DNA of 64,000 nt from Bacteroidota bacterium (GCA_018267705.1 JAFDXX010000007.1:330237-394236), one strand, 5' to 3'. Positions 8,312 to 17,613 are shown, counted from the first letter of the stretch. Notes: generated from the letters alone by a model not told the origin. Made by a program: numbers and translations.

Positions 8312-9865
8312 TTATCTTGAAGCCGGCATATTTAAAGGTGTATCACGTTTTAACATAGCATCTCTGTTTGCCATTTCCCATGCTGTATAATAAATCATTT
8401 TAACGCGTTTTTCCATTAATGAGAAATTAATTTTATCTATTGTATCTGTTGGTTGGTGATAATCTGCCAATAACATTCCATCATAGAAAAATAAAATAGG
8501 AACTCCTTTGCGTGCAAAATTAAAATGATCGCTTCTGTAATAAATTCTGTTTACATCTTTTGGATCATCAAATTTATAATCTAATACAAGTTGTGTGTAT
8601 TTGTTATTCATTCCTTCATTAATAATTGGTAATTCGCTGCTTAATTTATCATGGCCAATTACGTAAACATAATTATTAGTATCGGCAGTTTTGCGTTCTG
8701 TATCAATTCTTCCTACCATATCAATGTTTAAATCAACCGAAGTTTTATCAAGCGGAAATATTGGATGTTCTGAATAATATTGAGAGCCCCATAAACCTTT
8801 TTCTTCTCCACTAACTGTCATAAATACAATTGTTCTTCTTGGTTTATATCCTTTTTTTGCAGCAGCAGAAAAGGCTTCTGCCATTTGTAATACAGATGTA
8901 GTACCACTTCCGTCATCATCAGCTCCGTACCAAATAACGTCACCTCTTTTGCCAAGATGATCGTAATGGCCTGTAATAAAAACATATTCATCTTTTTTAT
9001 CTGTACCCTCTAATACTGCAATTACATTGCTGCTTTGTAAATCGGTGGTTGTTTTTTCTGCATCAATTTTTAATTCGGCTACATAGTTTCCTTTATTTGT
9101 TTCTGCTAATTGTTTGAAAGATTGTTTAGTTGTTCTTCCCAATAAAGCAGATGCAACATTTTCTGAAATAGTACCTACAAAAAACGGAGTGTTTGTGCTT
9201 TTTTGCAAATACATATTTCCTTTTGTAGCAGTTGGTGTTTTTTTAGGAAAATCTTTTGTTACAACTAAAATACCTATTGCTCCTTTTGTGCGTGCAATTG
9301 TTGCTTTTGCATTTGCAGAACCCGGACCGCCAAAGTTACGCCTGCCTTGTGTTTGATTGTTTTCATGTTTGTACCCTTCAGGTAATCCTTCTAATGCAAT
9401 TACAATTTTTCCTTTTACATCTAAGCCTTCGTAATCTGTCATTTTATTTGCTGCGTCATCTAAACCATAACCTACAAAAACAACATTGTTGTAATTGTGA
9501 TTGCCGTTTACAATTGAGTTTAATGAGAAAGCGTAATCTTCATCCCATTCAAAATGTGTTCCGTTTACTGATAAATTTTTATTCATTAATTCATCTTGAT
9601 ATACGGGGTAATATTGTTGGTAGCTATTACCATTTCCGGGTTTTAAGCCCATGCGTTTAAATTGATCTTCAATATAAGCTGCTGCTTTTTTTTGTCCCGG
9701 TGTAGCTGTTTCTCTTCCTTCCATATCTGCACTTGCCAATACCGATAGTTTTTCTTTTAAAGCTTGTGTAGTAATTAAGTTTCCAAATCTAACGTTTGGC
9801 GTTTCTTTTTGTGCCATTGCAACTGTTGTTACAAATGGCAATACGAGCAATAGAAATTTTTTCAT
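8312..9865 (-). CDS. secreted M28 family aminopeptidase with PA domain
   Basis: A 517-residue zinc aminopeptidase. The start at 9865 gives a clean signal peptide (MKKFLLLVLPFVTTVAMAQ); a longer frame from 9907 would run into rpiB and is rejected. A protease-associated (PA) insert lies at about residues 125-260. The M28 metal site is visible as H300 (GHYDHLG), D317 (GADDDGSGT), E354/E355 (SGEEKG), D382 (IDMVGR) and a late histidine in YRSDHFNF. It removes N-terminal residues from peptides in the periplasm or outside the cell. It lies directly downstream of rpiB on the same strand, 31 bp apart, and is followed by a terminator at 8252-8281. Confidence 0.93.
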   Translation of the reverse strand: MKKFLLLVLPFVTTVAMAQKETPNVRFGNLITTQALKEKLSVLASADMEGRETATPGQKKAAAYIEDQFKRMGLKPGNGNSYQQYYPVYQDELMNKNLSVNGTHFEWDEDYAFSLNSIVNGNHNYNNVVFVGYGLDDAANKMTDYEGLDVKGKIVIALEGLPEGYKHENNQTQGRRNFGGPGSANAKATIARTKGAIGILVVTKDFPKKTPTATKGNMYLQKSTNTPFFVGTISENVASALLGRTTKQSFKQLAETNKGNYVAELKIDAEKTTTDLQSSNVIAVLEGTDKKDEYVFITGHYDHLGKRGDVIWYGADDDGSGTTSVLQMAEAFSAAAKKGYKPRRTIVFMTVSGEEKGLWGSQYYSEHPIFPLDKTSVDLNIDMVGRIDTERKTADTNNYVYVIGHDKLSSELPIINEGMNNKYTQLVLDYKFDDPKDVNRIYYRSDHFNFARKGVPILFFYDGMLLADYHQPTDTIDKINFSLMEKRVKMIYYTAWEMANRDAMLKRDTPLNMPASR

Positions 9866-9896
9866 GTGTAAGTAATAATTATTGATTTTTAAAATA

Positions 9897-10346
9897 TTAA
9901 CAAGCAATTTTGTTTACTCTGTTGGCATGCCTTCCTCCTTCAAATACTGTATTCATAAAGGTTTCAATTAATTCTTCTGCTAAAGGCAATGCAATAAATC
10001 TTGCGGGTAGGCATATAATATTAGCATCGTTATGCATACGAATTAGTTTTGCAACATCATTATCCCAACACAATCCTGCACGTACGTGTTGATGTTTATT
10101 GGCGGTAATGGCTACACCGTTGGCACTTCCACAAAGTAAAATTCCAAATGCAGCTTGATTGCTTTCTACAAATGCAGCAACAGGATGTGCAAAATCGGGA
10201 TAATCTACAGAGGCGGTTGAATTAGTGCCAAAGTCTTGTACAGTAAACCCTTTTTGTTGTAACCATGTTTTAATGGCTTGTTTGTATTCAAAGCCGGCAT
10301 GGTCTGATCCGATTGCAATGGGTTTTGAAATATCGAAAACGCTCAT
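9897..10346 (-). CDS. rpiB: ribose-5-phosphate isomerase B
   Basis: A 149-residue RpiB/LacAB family sugar-phosphate isomerase, interconverting ribose 5-phosphate and ribulose 5-phosphate in the pentose phosphate pathway. Signatures are IAIGSDHAGFEYK at the start, LLCGSANGVAITANK with the catalytic cysteine C72, and GLCWD, HNDANIICLPARF later. The active-site loop reads CGSANG instead of the CGTGIG of enterobacteria, a variant common in Bacteroidota. Cytoplasmic. Confidence 0.95.
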   Translation of the reverse strand: MSVFDISKPIAIGSDHAGFEYKQAIKTWLQQKGFTVQDFGTNSTASVDYPDFAHPVAAFVESNQAAFGILLCGSANGVAITANKHQHVRAGLCWDNDVAKLIRMHNDANIICLPARFIALPLAEELIETFMNTVFEGGRHANRVNKIAC

Positions 10347-10362
10347 TAATTAAAATTTTGCC

Positions 10363-10370
10363 CGAATGTA
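10363..10370 (-). promoter_or_regulatory. -7-like element of rpiB
   Basis: On the minus strand TACATTCG, one base off TAnnTTTG, lies 16 bp before the rpiB start codon. Confidence 0.35.
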
Positions 10371-10440
10371 ATGAAATGGGCATGAATAAACATATTTAAT
10401 GTATTAGCGGATGAATTTTGAATTTTACCGTGAGAATACT

Positions 10441-11562
10441 TTATGCCATTTCTAAAATAGGTAGAGCAATAGTAACTTTTGTTCCTTGTTCTTCAACCGA
10501 TTCTATTTTAAAATCTCCGCTATTATAACCAACTAATTGTTTTACTAAGTATAAACCTAAGCCAAGGCCTTGTTGTTCAAACCGTTTTTTTCCAAATTGT
10601 TTAAAGGGTTGTATTTCATCAATTGATTGAATGGTAAAGCCTTGCCCGTGATCTATTATTTCAATAACATAATCATCCTCTACTCTGTTACCAATAATAT
10701 TTACCTTTTGTGTGGGTAATGAATATTTTAATGCGTTGCTTGTTATTTCTACTAACATTCTTAATAAAAAATCGAAATTTATCCCTAAGTCTGTTACGTT
10801 ATTAAATTGTATAATTAAATCTCCTTCGGGGCGTTTATATATTTCTTTTGCTATTGTTTGTAATTCGTCGCTTATTTTATGATGCCAATAACTTCCTGAT
10901 TGCCCATTTGAAAACATGGTTGTTAATTCAGGATGTACTTCGGCACGTTTAATTTCTTCAAACAACATTAAATTAGAAAGGGAGTGATTTAAACGTAAGG
11001 CAGATTTTAATATTGTTAAATGTGAATCTTGTACTTGTTTTTCGGTGAAAGATTTGCCGGCACTTAATAATAAATTAATAGCATTTATAATGCTTTGTAA
11101 CGGCATATTAAATTCATGATAATATGTTGCAAATACAGAGGTTTCAATATCATGTTTTACTTTGGCGTATTGGTTGCTCATTTTATCTTGCCTGCGTAAA
11201 CGAGATTCTATTGCTGCTGTTAATTCTTTTGCGGTAAAGGGTTTGGTTATATAATCATCGGCACCTAAATCCATTCCTTGTCTTATATCTAACTTATCAA
11301 TTTTTGCCGTAAGAAAAATAAATGGAGTGTTTTGAATGGATGATGTTTTTCTTATTTGTTCTAATACTTTAAAACCATCCATTTTAGGCATCATTACATC
11401 ACAAATAATTAATGAGGGGCGATAGTCTATTGCTTCTAATATTCCTTGTTTGCCATTAATGGCTGTGCGTACAAAATAGCCTTTGGCTTCTAATAATTCT
11501 TGAATATTTTCTCTAATATATTGTTCGTCTTCTATTACTAAAATTTTTGCTTTGTTTTCCAT
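10441..11562 (-). CDS. response regulator fused to a histidine-kinase domain (REC-HisKA-HATPase)
   Basis: A 373-residue soluble signalling protein. The receiver domain is at 5-120, with phospho-acceptor D55 (ICDVMMPKMDG), acidic pair E11/D12 and K107 (YITKPF). A kinase core follows: HisKA-like YYHEFNMPLQSI with H149, the N box (NALKYS), G1 (DHGQGF) and G2 (GLGLYLVKQL). There is no DNA-binding output domain and no membrane segment. The order REC then kinase suggests a phosphorelay intermediate. It is 11 bp downstream of the PAS histidine kinase, so the two are co-transcribed and probably signal to each other. Confidence 0.9.
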   Translation of the reverse strand: MENKAKILVIEDEQYIRENIQELLEAKGYFVRTAINGKQGILEAIDYRPSLIICDVMMPKMDGFKVLEQIRKTSSIQNTPFIFLTAKIDKLDIRQGMDLGADDYITKPFTAKELTAAIESRLRRQDKMSNQYAKVKHDIETSVFATYYHEFNMPLQSIINAINLLLSAGKSFTEKQVQDSHLTILKSALRLNHSLSNLMLFEEIKRAEVHPELTTMFSNGQSGSYWHHKISDELQTIAKEIYKRPEGDLIIQFNNVTDLGINFDFLLRMLVEITSNALKYSLPTQKVNIIGNRVEDDYVIEIIDHGQGFTIQSIDEIQPFKQFGKKRFEQQGLGLGLYLVKQLVGYNSGDFKIESVEEQGTKVTIALPILEMA

Positions 11563-11573
11563 AGCAGTAAGGA

Positions 11574-12722
11574 TTATTTATTGTTTAAAGGTAGTGAAAT
11601 TGTTACTGTTGTGCCTTTTCCTAATTCGCTTATTACAAATATTTGCCCTTGGTGAAGGTCTATAAATTCTTTTACAATAGCAAGCCCTAAGCCGGTTCCT
11701 TGAATTTCGTCGGTATTGGAGGCTCGATAAAATGGTTGGAATAAATGTACTAAATCGTTTTCGGGAATACCAATGCCATAATCTGTAATTGATATTATTA
11801 CATTATCATATTCAAACAATACTTTCGTATCAATATTGCCGGTATTAGAATATTTGTATGCATTGCTTAGTATATTTTCAAAAACGTGGTCTAACAGTTT
11901 TTCATCATAAAAAACCGGTTGTGATTTTCCTTCTGTTGTAAGTATAACGCTTCTTTCTTTGGCATATCTGTTATTATATTTATTTTGAATAATTTGTTCT
12001 AAAAAAGCAACAATATTATTTTGTTTAGGATGAAAAGGTGTTCTGCTAACATCTGCTTTTCCTAATACCAACACATCATTCATTAATGTTTGTAAGCGTT
12101 CTAACTCGCCTTGTATTCTGCTAAATTGTTTTTGAAATCGTATTTTTTTTTCGGCGGGCATATCTTCCAAGTACATATCCATTATTTCTATTCCGCTTTG
12201 AATAATAGTTAATGGCGTACGAAATTGATGTGATGCCATTGATACAAAACTTGAACGCAATTCATTTAGCTCTCTTTCTTTTTGCAGTGCTTGTTCTAAC
12301 TCTTGTAATAGTTTTTCTTGTTCGGTAATATCTCTTAAAACACAAAGGAGATAATTTTTTCCATCAAAGCTGTAATAAACTGTTGAAAATTCGTAGGGTA
12401 CTTTTTTATCTGTGTTTTTAATGGGTATTAATACTTTGGTGCTGGTGGCTTCTGTAGTGCTTTTGCTGCCATGTTTTACTAATGAGAAAAAAATTTTCTT
12501 TCTTGCAAGTGGCCAATTTTTAAATGATTGTTTTTCCCAATCTTCTTTTTGGTAACCTAATTTTGTAATAGAATCATTTATATCTTCTATATATCCTGTT
12601 TCTATATCTACGGTAAAAATAATTTCTCTAACACTGTTGAAAATAGTATTCAGCTTATCGTATTGATGAATAAGTCCTTTACTGTTTAATAAATTATGCA
12701 GTAAAATTTCTTCTTGAATCAT
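11574..12722 (-). CDS. PAS domain sensor histidine kinase
   Basis: A 382-residue cytosolic histidine kinase. A PAS domain (about 20-135, starting LNTIFNSVREIIFTVD and ending LLCVLRDITEQ) is followed by a coiled linker, a HisKA dimerisation helix with phospho-acceptor H165 (MASHQFRTPL), and a HATPase_c domain with ILSNAYKYS, DYGIGIPENDL and GTGLGLAIVKEFI. No transmembrane segment is seen, so the signal is internal (redox, ligand or light are all possible for PAS). It sits between the CorC-like gene (38 bp upstream) and the REC-kinase gene (11 bp downstream) in one likely operon. Confidence 0.92.
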   Translation of the reverse strand: MIQEEILLHNLLNSKGLIHQYDKLNTIFNSVREIIFTVDIETGYIEDINDSITKLGYQKEDWEKQSFKNWPLARKKIFFSLVKHGSKSTTEATSTKVLIPIKNTDKKVPYEFSTVYYSFDGKNYLLCVLRDITEQEKLLQELEQALQKERELNELRSSFVSMASHQFRTPLTIIQSGIEIMDMYLEDMPAEKKIRFQKQFSRIQGELERLQTLMNDVLVLGKADVSRTPFHPKQNNIVAFLEQIIQNKYNNRYAKERSVILTTEGKSQPVFYDEKLLDHVFENILSNAYKYSNTGNIDTKVLFEYDNVIISITDYGIGIPENDLVHLFQPFYRASNTDEIQGTGLGLAIVKEFIDLHQGQIFVISELGKGTTVTISLPLNNK

Positions 12723-12760
12723 TGCCTTTGTTTTTTGTTGGCAATTGAATGTTAGAAACC

Positions 12761-14020
12761 TTATTTTAGTTTTTTTAATTTTACAAGATCAACTGTGGTT
12801 TCACTAACATTCAGTATATCAAACTGGTAATTGCCAATAATAATGCGTTCTTTGGTTTTAGGAAAAGTGCCGTGTTCGTTTACAATATATCCGCTTAATG
12901 TTTCAGATTCGTTTTCAGGAAAATCAAGTTTGTATTTTTCATTTATAAAATCTAACTCGGCTCTTCCGCTAAGTATATATTCGTTTTCTGATATTTGTTT
13001 ATCTACCAATTCTTCGGTATCATATTCATCTTTTATTTCTCCAAATATTTCTTCTAAAACATCTTCCATGGTTACAATGCCTGCGGTTCCGCCAAATTCA
13101 TCTACAACCCATGCTACACTTTTTCTTTCTTTGGTAAATTTGTTTATTAAATCTGAGGCACTCATGCTTTCGGGAACGGCTGATATTGTTAATAAAATTT
13201 CTTTTATAGTTGAGGGGGTTTTAAATAAATCTAATTGGTGTACATAGCCAATTATATTATCAATATTATCATCATACACAACTAATTTACTGAGCTGTGT
13301 ATGAATAAATTTTTGTTTTACTGCATCAATATTTTCGTTTATTTCTATGGCTTCTATTTCGGTTCTGGGAATTAAAAATTGTCTAATTTTTACACTGGGA
13401 AGACTTAGGGCATTTTCAAATAGTTCTTTATTTAATTCCGGATTAATTTCTTCTTGTTCTTTTGTTTGTTGAAAAAAATGTTCTAAATCTACTTTAGAAA
13501 ATGCTTCTTTATTATTTTTAATATGAACGTTAAAAATATATTTTAATATCCATTGTGCTATGCCTACAAAAAAGGCTGCAATTGGTTTAAATAAGCCGTA
13601 AAAAAAATTGGCTATTGGTGCAAATATTATTAATAGTGTATCGTTTTTAGCTCTAAAAATAGCTTTAGGAATAAATTCTCCTAACACAAGTACTATTAGT
13701 GTTGATAATGCTGTATCTATTACTAATTTTATATATTCATTTTGTACGCCCCACCTGCTCCATGCTAAAGAGTTTATGAATTGATCAAACAATAAACCGT
13801 AGGTAACTAAAAAAACATTTACGCCAATTAAGCATGTGCTTATAAAGGTTGCTTTATTTTCTAAAAATTTTGAAAGAATAATTCCGCTACTTTTTTTTTG
13901 TTTTTTTTTCAGTTCAATATTTAATCGGTTGGCACTAATAAAAGCAATTTCGTAGCCTGAAAAAAAACCAATTAAAATTAGTGTAGCCAATATCCAAAGT
14001 AAATTTATTAATACACTCAT
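12761..14020 (-). CDS. CNNM/CorC family membrane protein (hemolysin-like, GldE-related)
   Basis: 419 residues: an N-terminal DUF21 membrane domain with three to four hydrophobic helices (about 1-190), a CBS pair (about 200-335, ending WVVDEFGGTAGIVTMEDVLEEIFGEI), and a C-terminal CorC_HlyC domain (about 345-415). Members are implicated in Mg2+/Co2+ transport or resistance; Bacteroidota paralogues include GldE, linked to gliding. Which applies here cannot be decided. The product is an inner-membrane protein. It heads the operon with the two kinase genes, and its -7 element is only 4 bp before the ATG, suggesting a nearly leaderless mRNA. Confidence 0.9.
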   Translation of the reverse strand: MSVLINLLWILATLILIGFFSGYEIAFISANRLNIELKKKQKKSSGIILSKFLENKATFISTCLIGVNVFLVTYGLLFDQFINSLAWSRWGVQNEYIKLVIDTALSTLIVLVLGEFIPKAIFRAKNDTLLIIFAPIANFFYGLFKPIAAFFVGIAQWILKYIFNVHIKNNKEAFSKVDLEHFFQQTKEQEEINPELNKELFENALSLPSVKIRQFLIPRTEIEAIEINENIDAVKQKFIHTQLSKLVVYDDNIDNIIGYVHQLDLFKTPSTIKEILLTISAVPESMSASDLINKFTKERKSVAWVVDEFGGTAGIVTMEDVLEEIFGEIKDEYDTEELVDKQISENEYILSGRAELDFINEKYKLDFPENESETLSGYIVNEHGTFPKTKERIIIGNYQFDILNVSETTVDLVKLKKLK

Positions 14021-14024
14021 ATTA

Positions 14025-14032
14025 CGAATGTA
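14025..14032 (-). promoter_or_regulatory. -7-like element of the CorC-type gene
   Basis: On the minus strand TACATTCG, one base off TAnnTTTG, ends 4 bp before the ATG at 14020, so the transcript would start at or next to the start codon. Confidence 0.4.
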
Positions 14033-14054
14033 CTGAATAGATTATATAAAACAA

Positions 14055-14076
14055 GAACCCCGTAAAAACGGGGTTC
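14055..14076 (-). terminator. terminator of the sigma/anti-sigma/DUF4097 operon
   Basis: GAACCCCG and CGGGGTTC form a perfect, GC-rich 8 bp stem around a 6 nt loop; on the minus strand it is followed by TTGTTTTATA. It lies about 85 bp after the last gene of the operon. Confidence 0.75.
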
Positions 14077-14160
14077 GTACCAATAAATTAACATGAGAAA
14101 ATAACTATCGGTTAATTATATTTTGTATGTGTTATACGAACAGAAATTAGGTTTGTTACA

Positions 14161-15576
14161 TTATTTAAAATCTACTGTACAGTTTTGGCATTTAATATCA
14201 ACTTTGGTGCTTTTGCCATCTCCGCCGGTTGCTGTAAAATGTGTTTCTATATTATTATTATCGCCAATATCAATACCTGATATTTTAAAGTTTTTTCTAA
14301 TTCTATCTCCCATATCATCTTTGGCTTTGTCCTCTTTTTTAGCTTCTTCTTTTATAACAATTGGTTTTTTATCGAAGTTGCTATACACGCTGCTGTATGA
14401 ACCATTGAATGTAATAGCATAGTTTTTTATGGCATTGAATGGAATACGAATATCTGCATACTTATTATCAACCTTTATAAGAGATACCGAAGGATCAACT
14501 TTTCTTAATCTTATATCTGCATTGGTTCCGTATAATTCAATTGATCCGGTTAATTTATTTATACGAAGGTTGCCATAATTTTTTCTTCCTTGTAAAACGC
14601 CTGCTTCTTCTATTTCATATTCATCGTTTACACTGCGAATGTTGGCTTTGTTTACAACATCTGCCTCTACGGTTGAGTATTTGGTATCAATATCTAAATC
14701 ATCAATATTTTTTGTAGTTAATCTTCCGTTTATAAAATCAATTTCTGCACTGCCTAAATTTCCTGTAGTTACATTTCCATATTTTGAACGAAGTATAAAA
14801 TTTTTTACATCTCCAACTTCAAGATTGCCGTTTGTTATATCAACATTTAATTTGTTTGTATTGCCTGTTACGGTTACATCGGCATATTTACTTTCAATAT
14901 CTAATTTATTTTCTTTAGGAACATAAATGGTTAAAATTCTTCTTCCTGCTTTGTTGCCAATATTTTGACCTTTACCATTAAACACGGCCATATTGCCACT
15001 ACTCCAACCATAAGCTGAAACTACATTCCCATCTACATTGAATGTAGAATAACTTCCGCCGCCGCTTACTATACCAGATTTTATGCGAACTGAATTAGGA
15101 GAAGATTTTATAGAAATATTTAATTTTTCAAGCCATTCATCGTCTGAAACTTTACCACCATCTCCTTCAAAATAAACGGTTGTAACTACTTTTACTTTTG
15201 GTTGATCCCAAACTTTTATTTCAACAGATCTGCTTGTGTTTTCAATAAAAATATCGGTTCCTTTATTTACGCTTATTTCTTGTGAAACTTCTTTTTTATT
15301 CAAATTAGAGTCTGCAATATTTTTACCCGGCCTGCCCATTACAAAAAACTCTTTTTCAATTTTTGTATTGAGTGTTTGTGCAAAATTTTGTTCATCAAAT
15401 GCTTTATTAATTTCTGAATTTATTTGTGCTTGTATTCTATTTTTTAATGCACGGCCATTAACAATTTTTACGGCAGTATCTATTGAATAAGATTGTGCAT
15501 CATTGGTTTGTGCAATTGTATTGGTGGTAACACATAGACTTGCAATGCTTAAGGCAAGAGTAAGTTTATTAAACAT
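14161..15576 (-). CDS. exported DUF4097-like beta-structure protein
   Basis: 471 residues with a signal peptide (MFNKLTLALSIASLCVTTNTIAQ). The middle and C-terminal parts (about 125-420) alternate short beta strands in the manner of DUF4097/putative auto-transporter adhesin head proteins, with recurring segments such as KLDIESKYADVTVTG and ADIRLRKVD. No catalytic motif is visible. It is the last gene of the ECF sigma / anti-sigma operon, 12 bp after the anti-sigma gene, so it is probably an envelope protein controlled by, or feeding back on, that sigma system. A metal-binding CxxC (CQNC) is near the C terminus. Function unknown. Confidence 0.75.
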   Translation of the reverse strand: MFNKLTLALSIASLCVTTNTIAQTNDAQSYSIDTAVKIVNGRALKNRIQAQINSEINKAFDEQNFAQTLNTKIEKEFFVMGRPGKNIADSNLNKKEVSQEISVNKGTDIFIENTSRSVEIKVWDQPKVKVVTTVYFEGDGGKVSDDEWLEKLNISIKSSPNSVRIKSGIVSGGGSYSTFNVDGNVVSAYGWSSGNMAVFNGKGQNIGNKAGRRILTIYVPKENKLDIESKYADVTVTGNTNKLNVDITNGNLEVGDVKNFILRSKYGNVTTGNLGSAEIDFINGRLTTKNIDDLDIDTKYSTVEADVVNKANIRSVNDEYEIEEAGVLQGRKNYGNLRINKLTGSIELYGTNADIRLRKVDPSVSLIKVDNKYADIRIPFNAIKNYAITFNGSYSSVYSNFDKKPIVIKEEAKKEDKAKDDMGDRIRKNFKISGIDIGDNNNIETHFTATGGDGKSTKVDIKCQNCTVDFK

Positions 15577-15588
15577 GTTTTTTTTATT

Positions 15589-16347
15589 TTATATGTTATT
15601 AAATTGAATAAATGTTGTTTTGTTGGTATTTTCAGATGGCTGATGGTTTTGCATATATCGGTTATTGGTTTTATTAATTTCTTTTTGTAAATCTTTTAAT
15701 ACATTTAATTTTTGTTGATAGATGTTTATTAATCGGCTAAGTAAATCGTCTGTTAACCCTTGTTTAGCTATTGCGTTTTTAATTGTTTTTTCATCGCTAT
15801 CCATTTCTTTAAATCGAACAATAAAATCATTATAATAGCTTGGGCCTTCGGTGTATAAAGGAGTTGAGCTTATTTTTTCTTTTTGTAAATTAATAATGTT
15901 TATAAACCGGCTGTCTAAAGATTGTAAAGTGGTTTCTACTTCTTTGTTATTGTTATTGGGGTGGGTTTGTGTAGAAGATGGTTGTTTGTTTTTTTCTGTT
16001 GAATTATTGCTTGTTGCAGGGTTGGTTTGTGCTATTTGAGGATTATTATTTTCTGTGTTTTCTTCTTGTGATGCTTTTTCTTTTTGTATTTCTACGGGGG
16101 GGGTAATTGATTGATTTTTATTTGCCGTAATTTTTTTGTTTTGATTATTAATATTTAATAAGTACAACACGCCAAAACCACACAATACAATAACACAAGC
16201 TGCTGCCGCCCATTTAAAAACAGTTATTATGGGTGCTGTTTTTTTAGTAAATAGTTGTTGCTGAATATCTAACCACAAATCAGCAGAGGGCTCTTTTGTA
16301 TCAAGCTTATTTTTGTTTTGCTGAATATATTGTTTAAACTTATCCAT
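15589..16347 (-). CDS. single-pass membrane protein, probable anti-sigma factor
   Basis: 252 residues. A short N-terminal cytoplasmic part (about 1-43, KFKQYIQQNKNKLDTKEPSADLW) precedes one transmembrane helix (about 44-66, FKWAAAACVIVLCGFGVLYLL). A low-complexity N/Q/T-rich linker and a helical C-terminal part (about 140-235) follow. Position 3 bp after an ECF sigma gene and this topology are those of an anti-sigma factor; no ZAS zinc motif is present, so this is inferred from context. The linker codons contain an eight-C run (G8 on the plus strand at 16096-16103), unusual in such AT-rich DNA and a possible slippage site that would truncate the protein. Confidence 0.7.
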   Translation of the reverse strand: MDKFKQYIQQNKNKLDTKEPSADLWLDIQQQLFTKKTAPIITVFKWAAAACVIVLCGFGVLYLLNINNQNKKITANKNQSITPPVEIQKEKASQEENTENNNPQIAQTNPATSNNSTEKNKQPSSTQTHPNNNNKEVETTLQSLDSRFINIINLQKEKISSTPLYTEGPSYYNDFIVRFKEMDSDEKTIKNAIAKQGLTDDLLSRLINIYQQKLNVLKDLQKEINKTNNRYMQNHQPSENTNKTTFIQFNNI

Positions 16348-16350
16348 GTG

Positions 16351-16890
16351 TTATAATTGGTTAATCAATTTTTCTTTTAATAATTTTTTTGCTCGGTGAT
16401 ATTGGCTTTTACTAGTGCTTTCAGATATTCCTAAATTATTGGCTACTTCTTTATGGCTATAGTTTTCAATTGCATATAGTGTAAAAATTTCTCTGCAACC
16501 ATCAGGCAATTGTTTTATAGCATGGTTTATATGATTCATTTCAATATTAACCCACCATTCTGTTTCATCGTTGGCTATATTTTCTATTTTTTCTTCGCTC
16601 CAATCATCCCAGTAAAAAATTTTTTTACAATGTTTTATGCAGTTGTTTACCACTATTGTTTTTAACCATCCTCCAAAAAAATTATCTTCTTTTAATTGAT
16701 GAATATTATTAAAGGCTGTAATAAAACTTTCTTGCAACAAATCTTCTGCTTCGGGAATATTTCCAGCCATTCTAATACAAATATTATACATGGCTTTACT
16801 GTACTGCTGATACAGTTGTGCAAATGCTTGCGTATTACCTTTGCGGGCGTTATGCACTAAGTCCGTTATTATATTGTTTGCCTTTTCCAA
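16351..16890 (-). CDS. ECF-type RNA polymerase sigma factor
   Basis: 179 residues with sigma-70 region 2 (about 10-80: NTQAFAQLYQQYSKAMYNICIRM, EAEDLLQESFITAFNNI) and region 4 (about 115-175: LPDGCREIFTLYAIENYSHKEVANNLGISESTSKSQYHRAKKLL). It directs RNA polymerase to a stress or envelope regulon. The start is a TTG at 16890; the only later ATG would remove region 2, so the TTG or a GTG a few codons downstream is used. It heads the operon with the anti-sigma and DUF4097 genes. Confidence 0.93.
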   Translation of the reverse strand: MEKANNIITDLVHNARKGNTQAFAQLYQQYSKAMYNICIRMAGNIPEAEDLLQESFITAFNNIHQLKEDNFFGGWLKTIVVNNCIKHCKKIFYWDDWSEEKIENIANDETEWWVNIEMNHINHAIKQLPDGCREIFTLYAIENYSHKEVANNLGISESTSKSQYHRAKKLLKEKLINQL

Positions 16891-16954
16891 AAGTCAGTAG
16901 CCAATTATAAGAGTACGGTTTTATTAAAAGGTTGGAATGAGGTTAAAAATATTT

Positions 16955-17551
16955 TTAAAATAAATTCATTTGTGGAGGAATAATGTTAAAACTTTTTCGA
17001 TGATAGGGGCTTAAACCAAATTGTTGTATGGCGTTTCTATGTTCTAAAGTTCCATATCCTTTATTTTTTTGCCAATTGTATTGTGGAAATGTTTGGTGCA
17101 GTCGTTTCATAAAATCATCTCTATGCGTTTTGGCTAAAATGCTTGCTGCAGCAATGCTGGCATATTTTCCATCTCCTTTAATAATACATTGGTGTTTTAT
17201 TTTTTTATAGGGAATAAATCTGTTTCCATCAATTAACAATAGCTGAGGTTTTATTTTCAATTCATCTATTGCCAAATGCATTGCTTTAAAAGATGCTTTT
17301 AAAATATTAATACTGTCTATTTCATTATTATCAACCATTGCTACAGCATAACTAATGGCATTGGTTTCTATAAATTTTCTTAATTCCTTTCTGTTTTTTT
17401 CGTTTACTTGTTTACTATCATTTAATACCGGATGAAAAAAATTTTTTGGAAGAATAACCGCTGCTGCAAATACAGGACCTGCAAAACAACCACGTCCGGC
17501 TTCATCGCAACCGGCTTCTATATATTTTGATTGATAAAAATTTTGCAGCAT
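16955..17551 (-). CDS. rnhB: ribonuclease HII
   Basis: 198 residues from the ATG at 17551 (an upstream TTG would add three residues). RNase HII cuts the RNA strand of RNA/DNA hybrids and removes misincorporated ribonucleotides. The catalytic acids are visible: D16 and E17 in GCDEAGRGCFAG, and D108 in LLIDGNRF, with a further aspartate in AKTHRDDFM. Cytoplasmic. It is divergent from the heme A synthase gene. Confidence 0.95.
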   Translation of the reverse strand: MLQNFYQSKYIEAGCDEAGRGCFAGPVFAAAVILPKNFFHPVLNDSKQVNEKNRKELRKFIETNAISYAVAMVDNNEIDSINILKASFKAMHLAIDELKIKPQLLLIDGNRFIPYKKIKHQCIIKGDGKYASIAAASILAKTHRDDFMKRLHQTFPQYNWQKNKGYGTLEHRNAIQQFGLSPYHRKSFNIIPPQMNLF

Positions 17552-17613
17552 ACTACGCAAGTTCTTGGTTTCAATTTATAATTTAAAATATCATTTACTG
17601 AAAAGTGTTGTTA

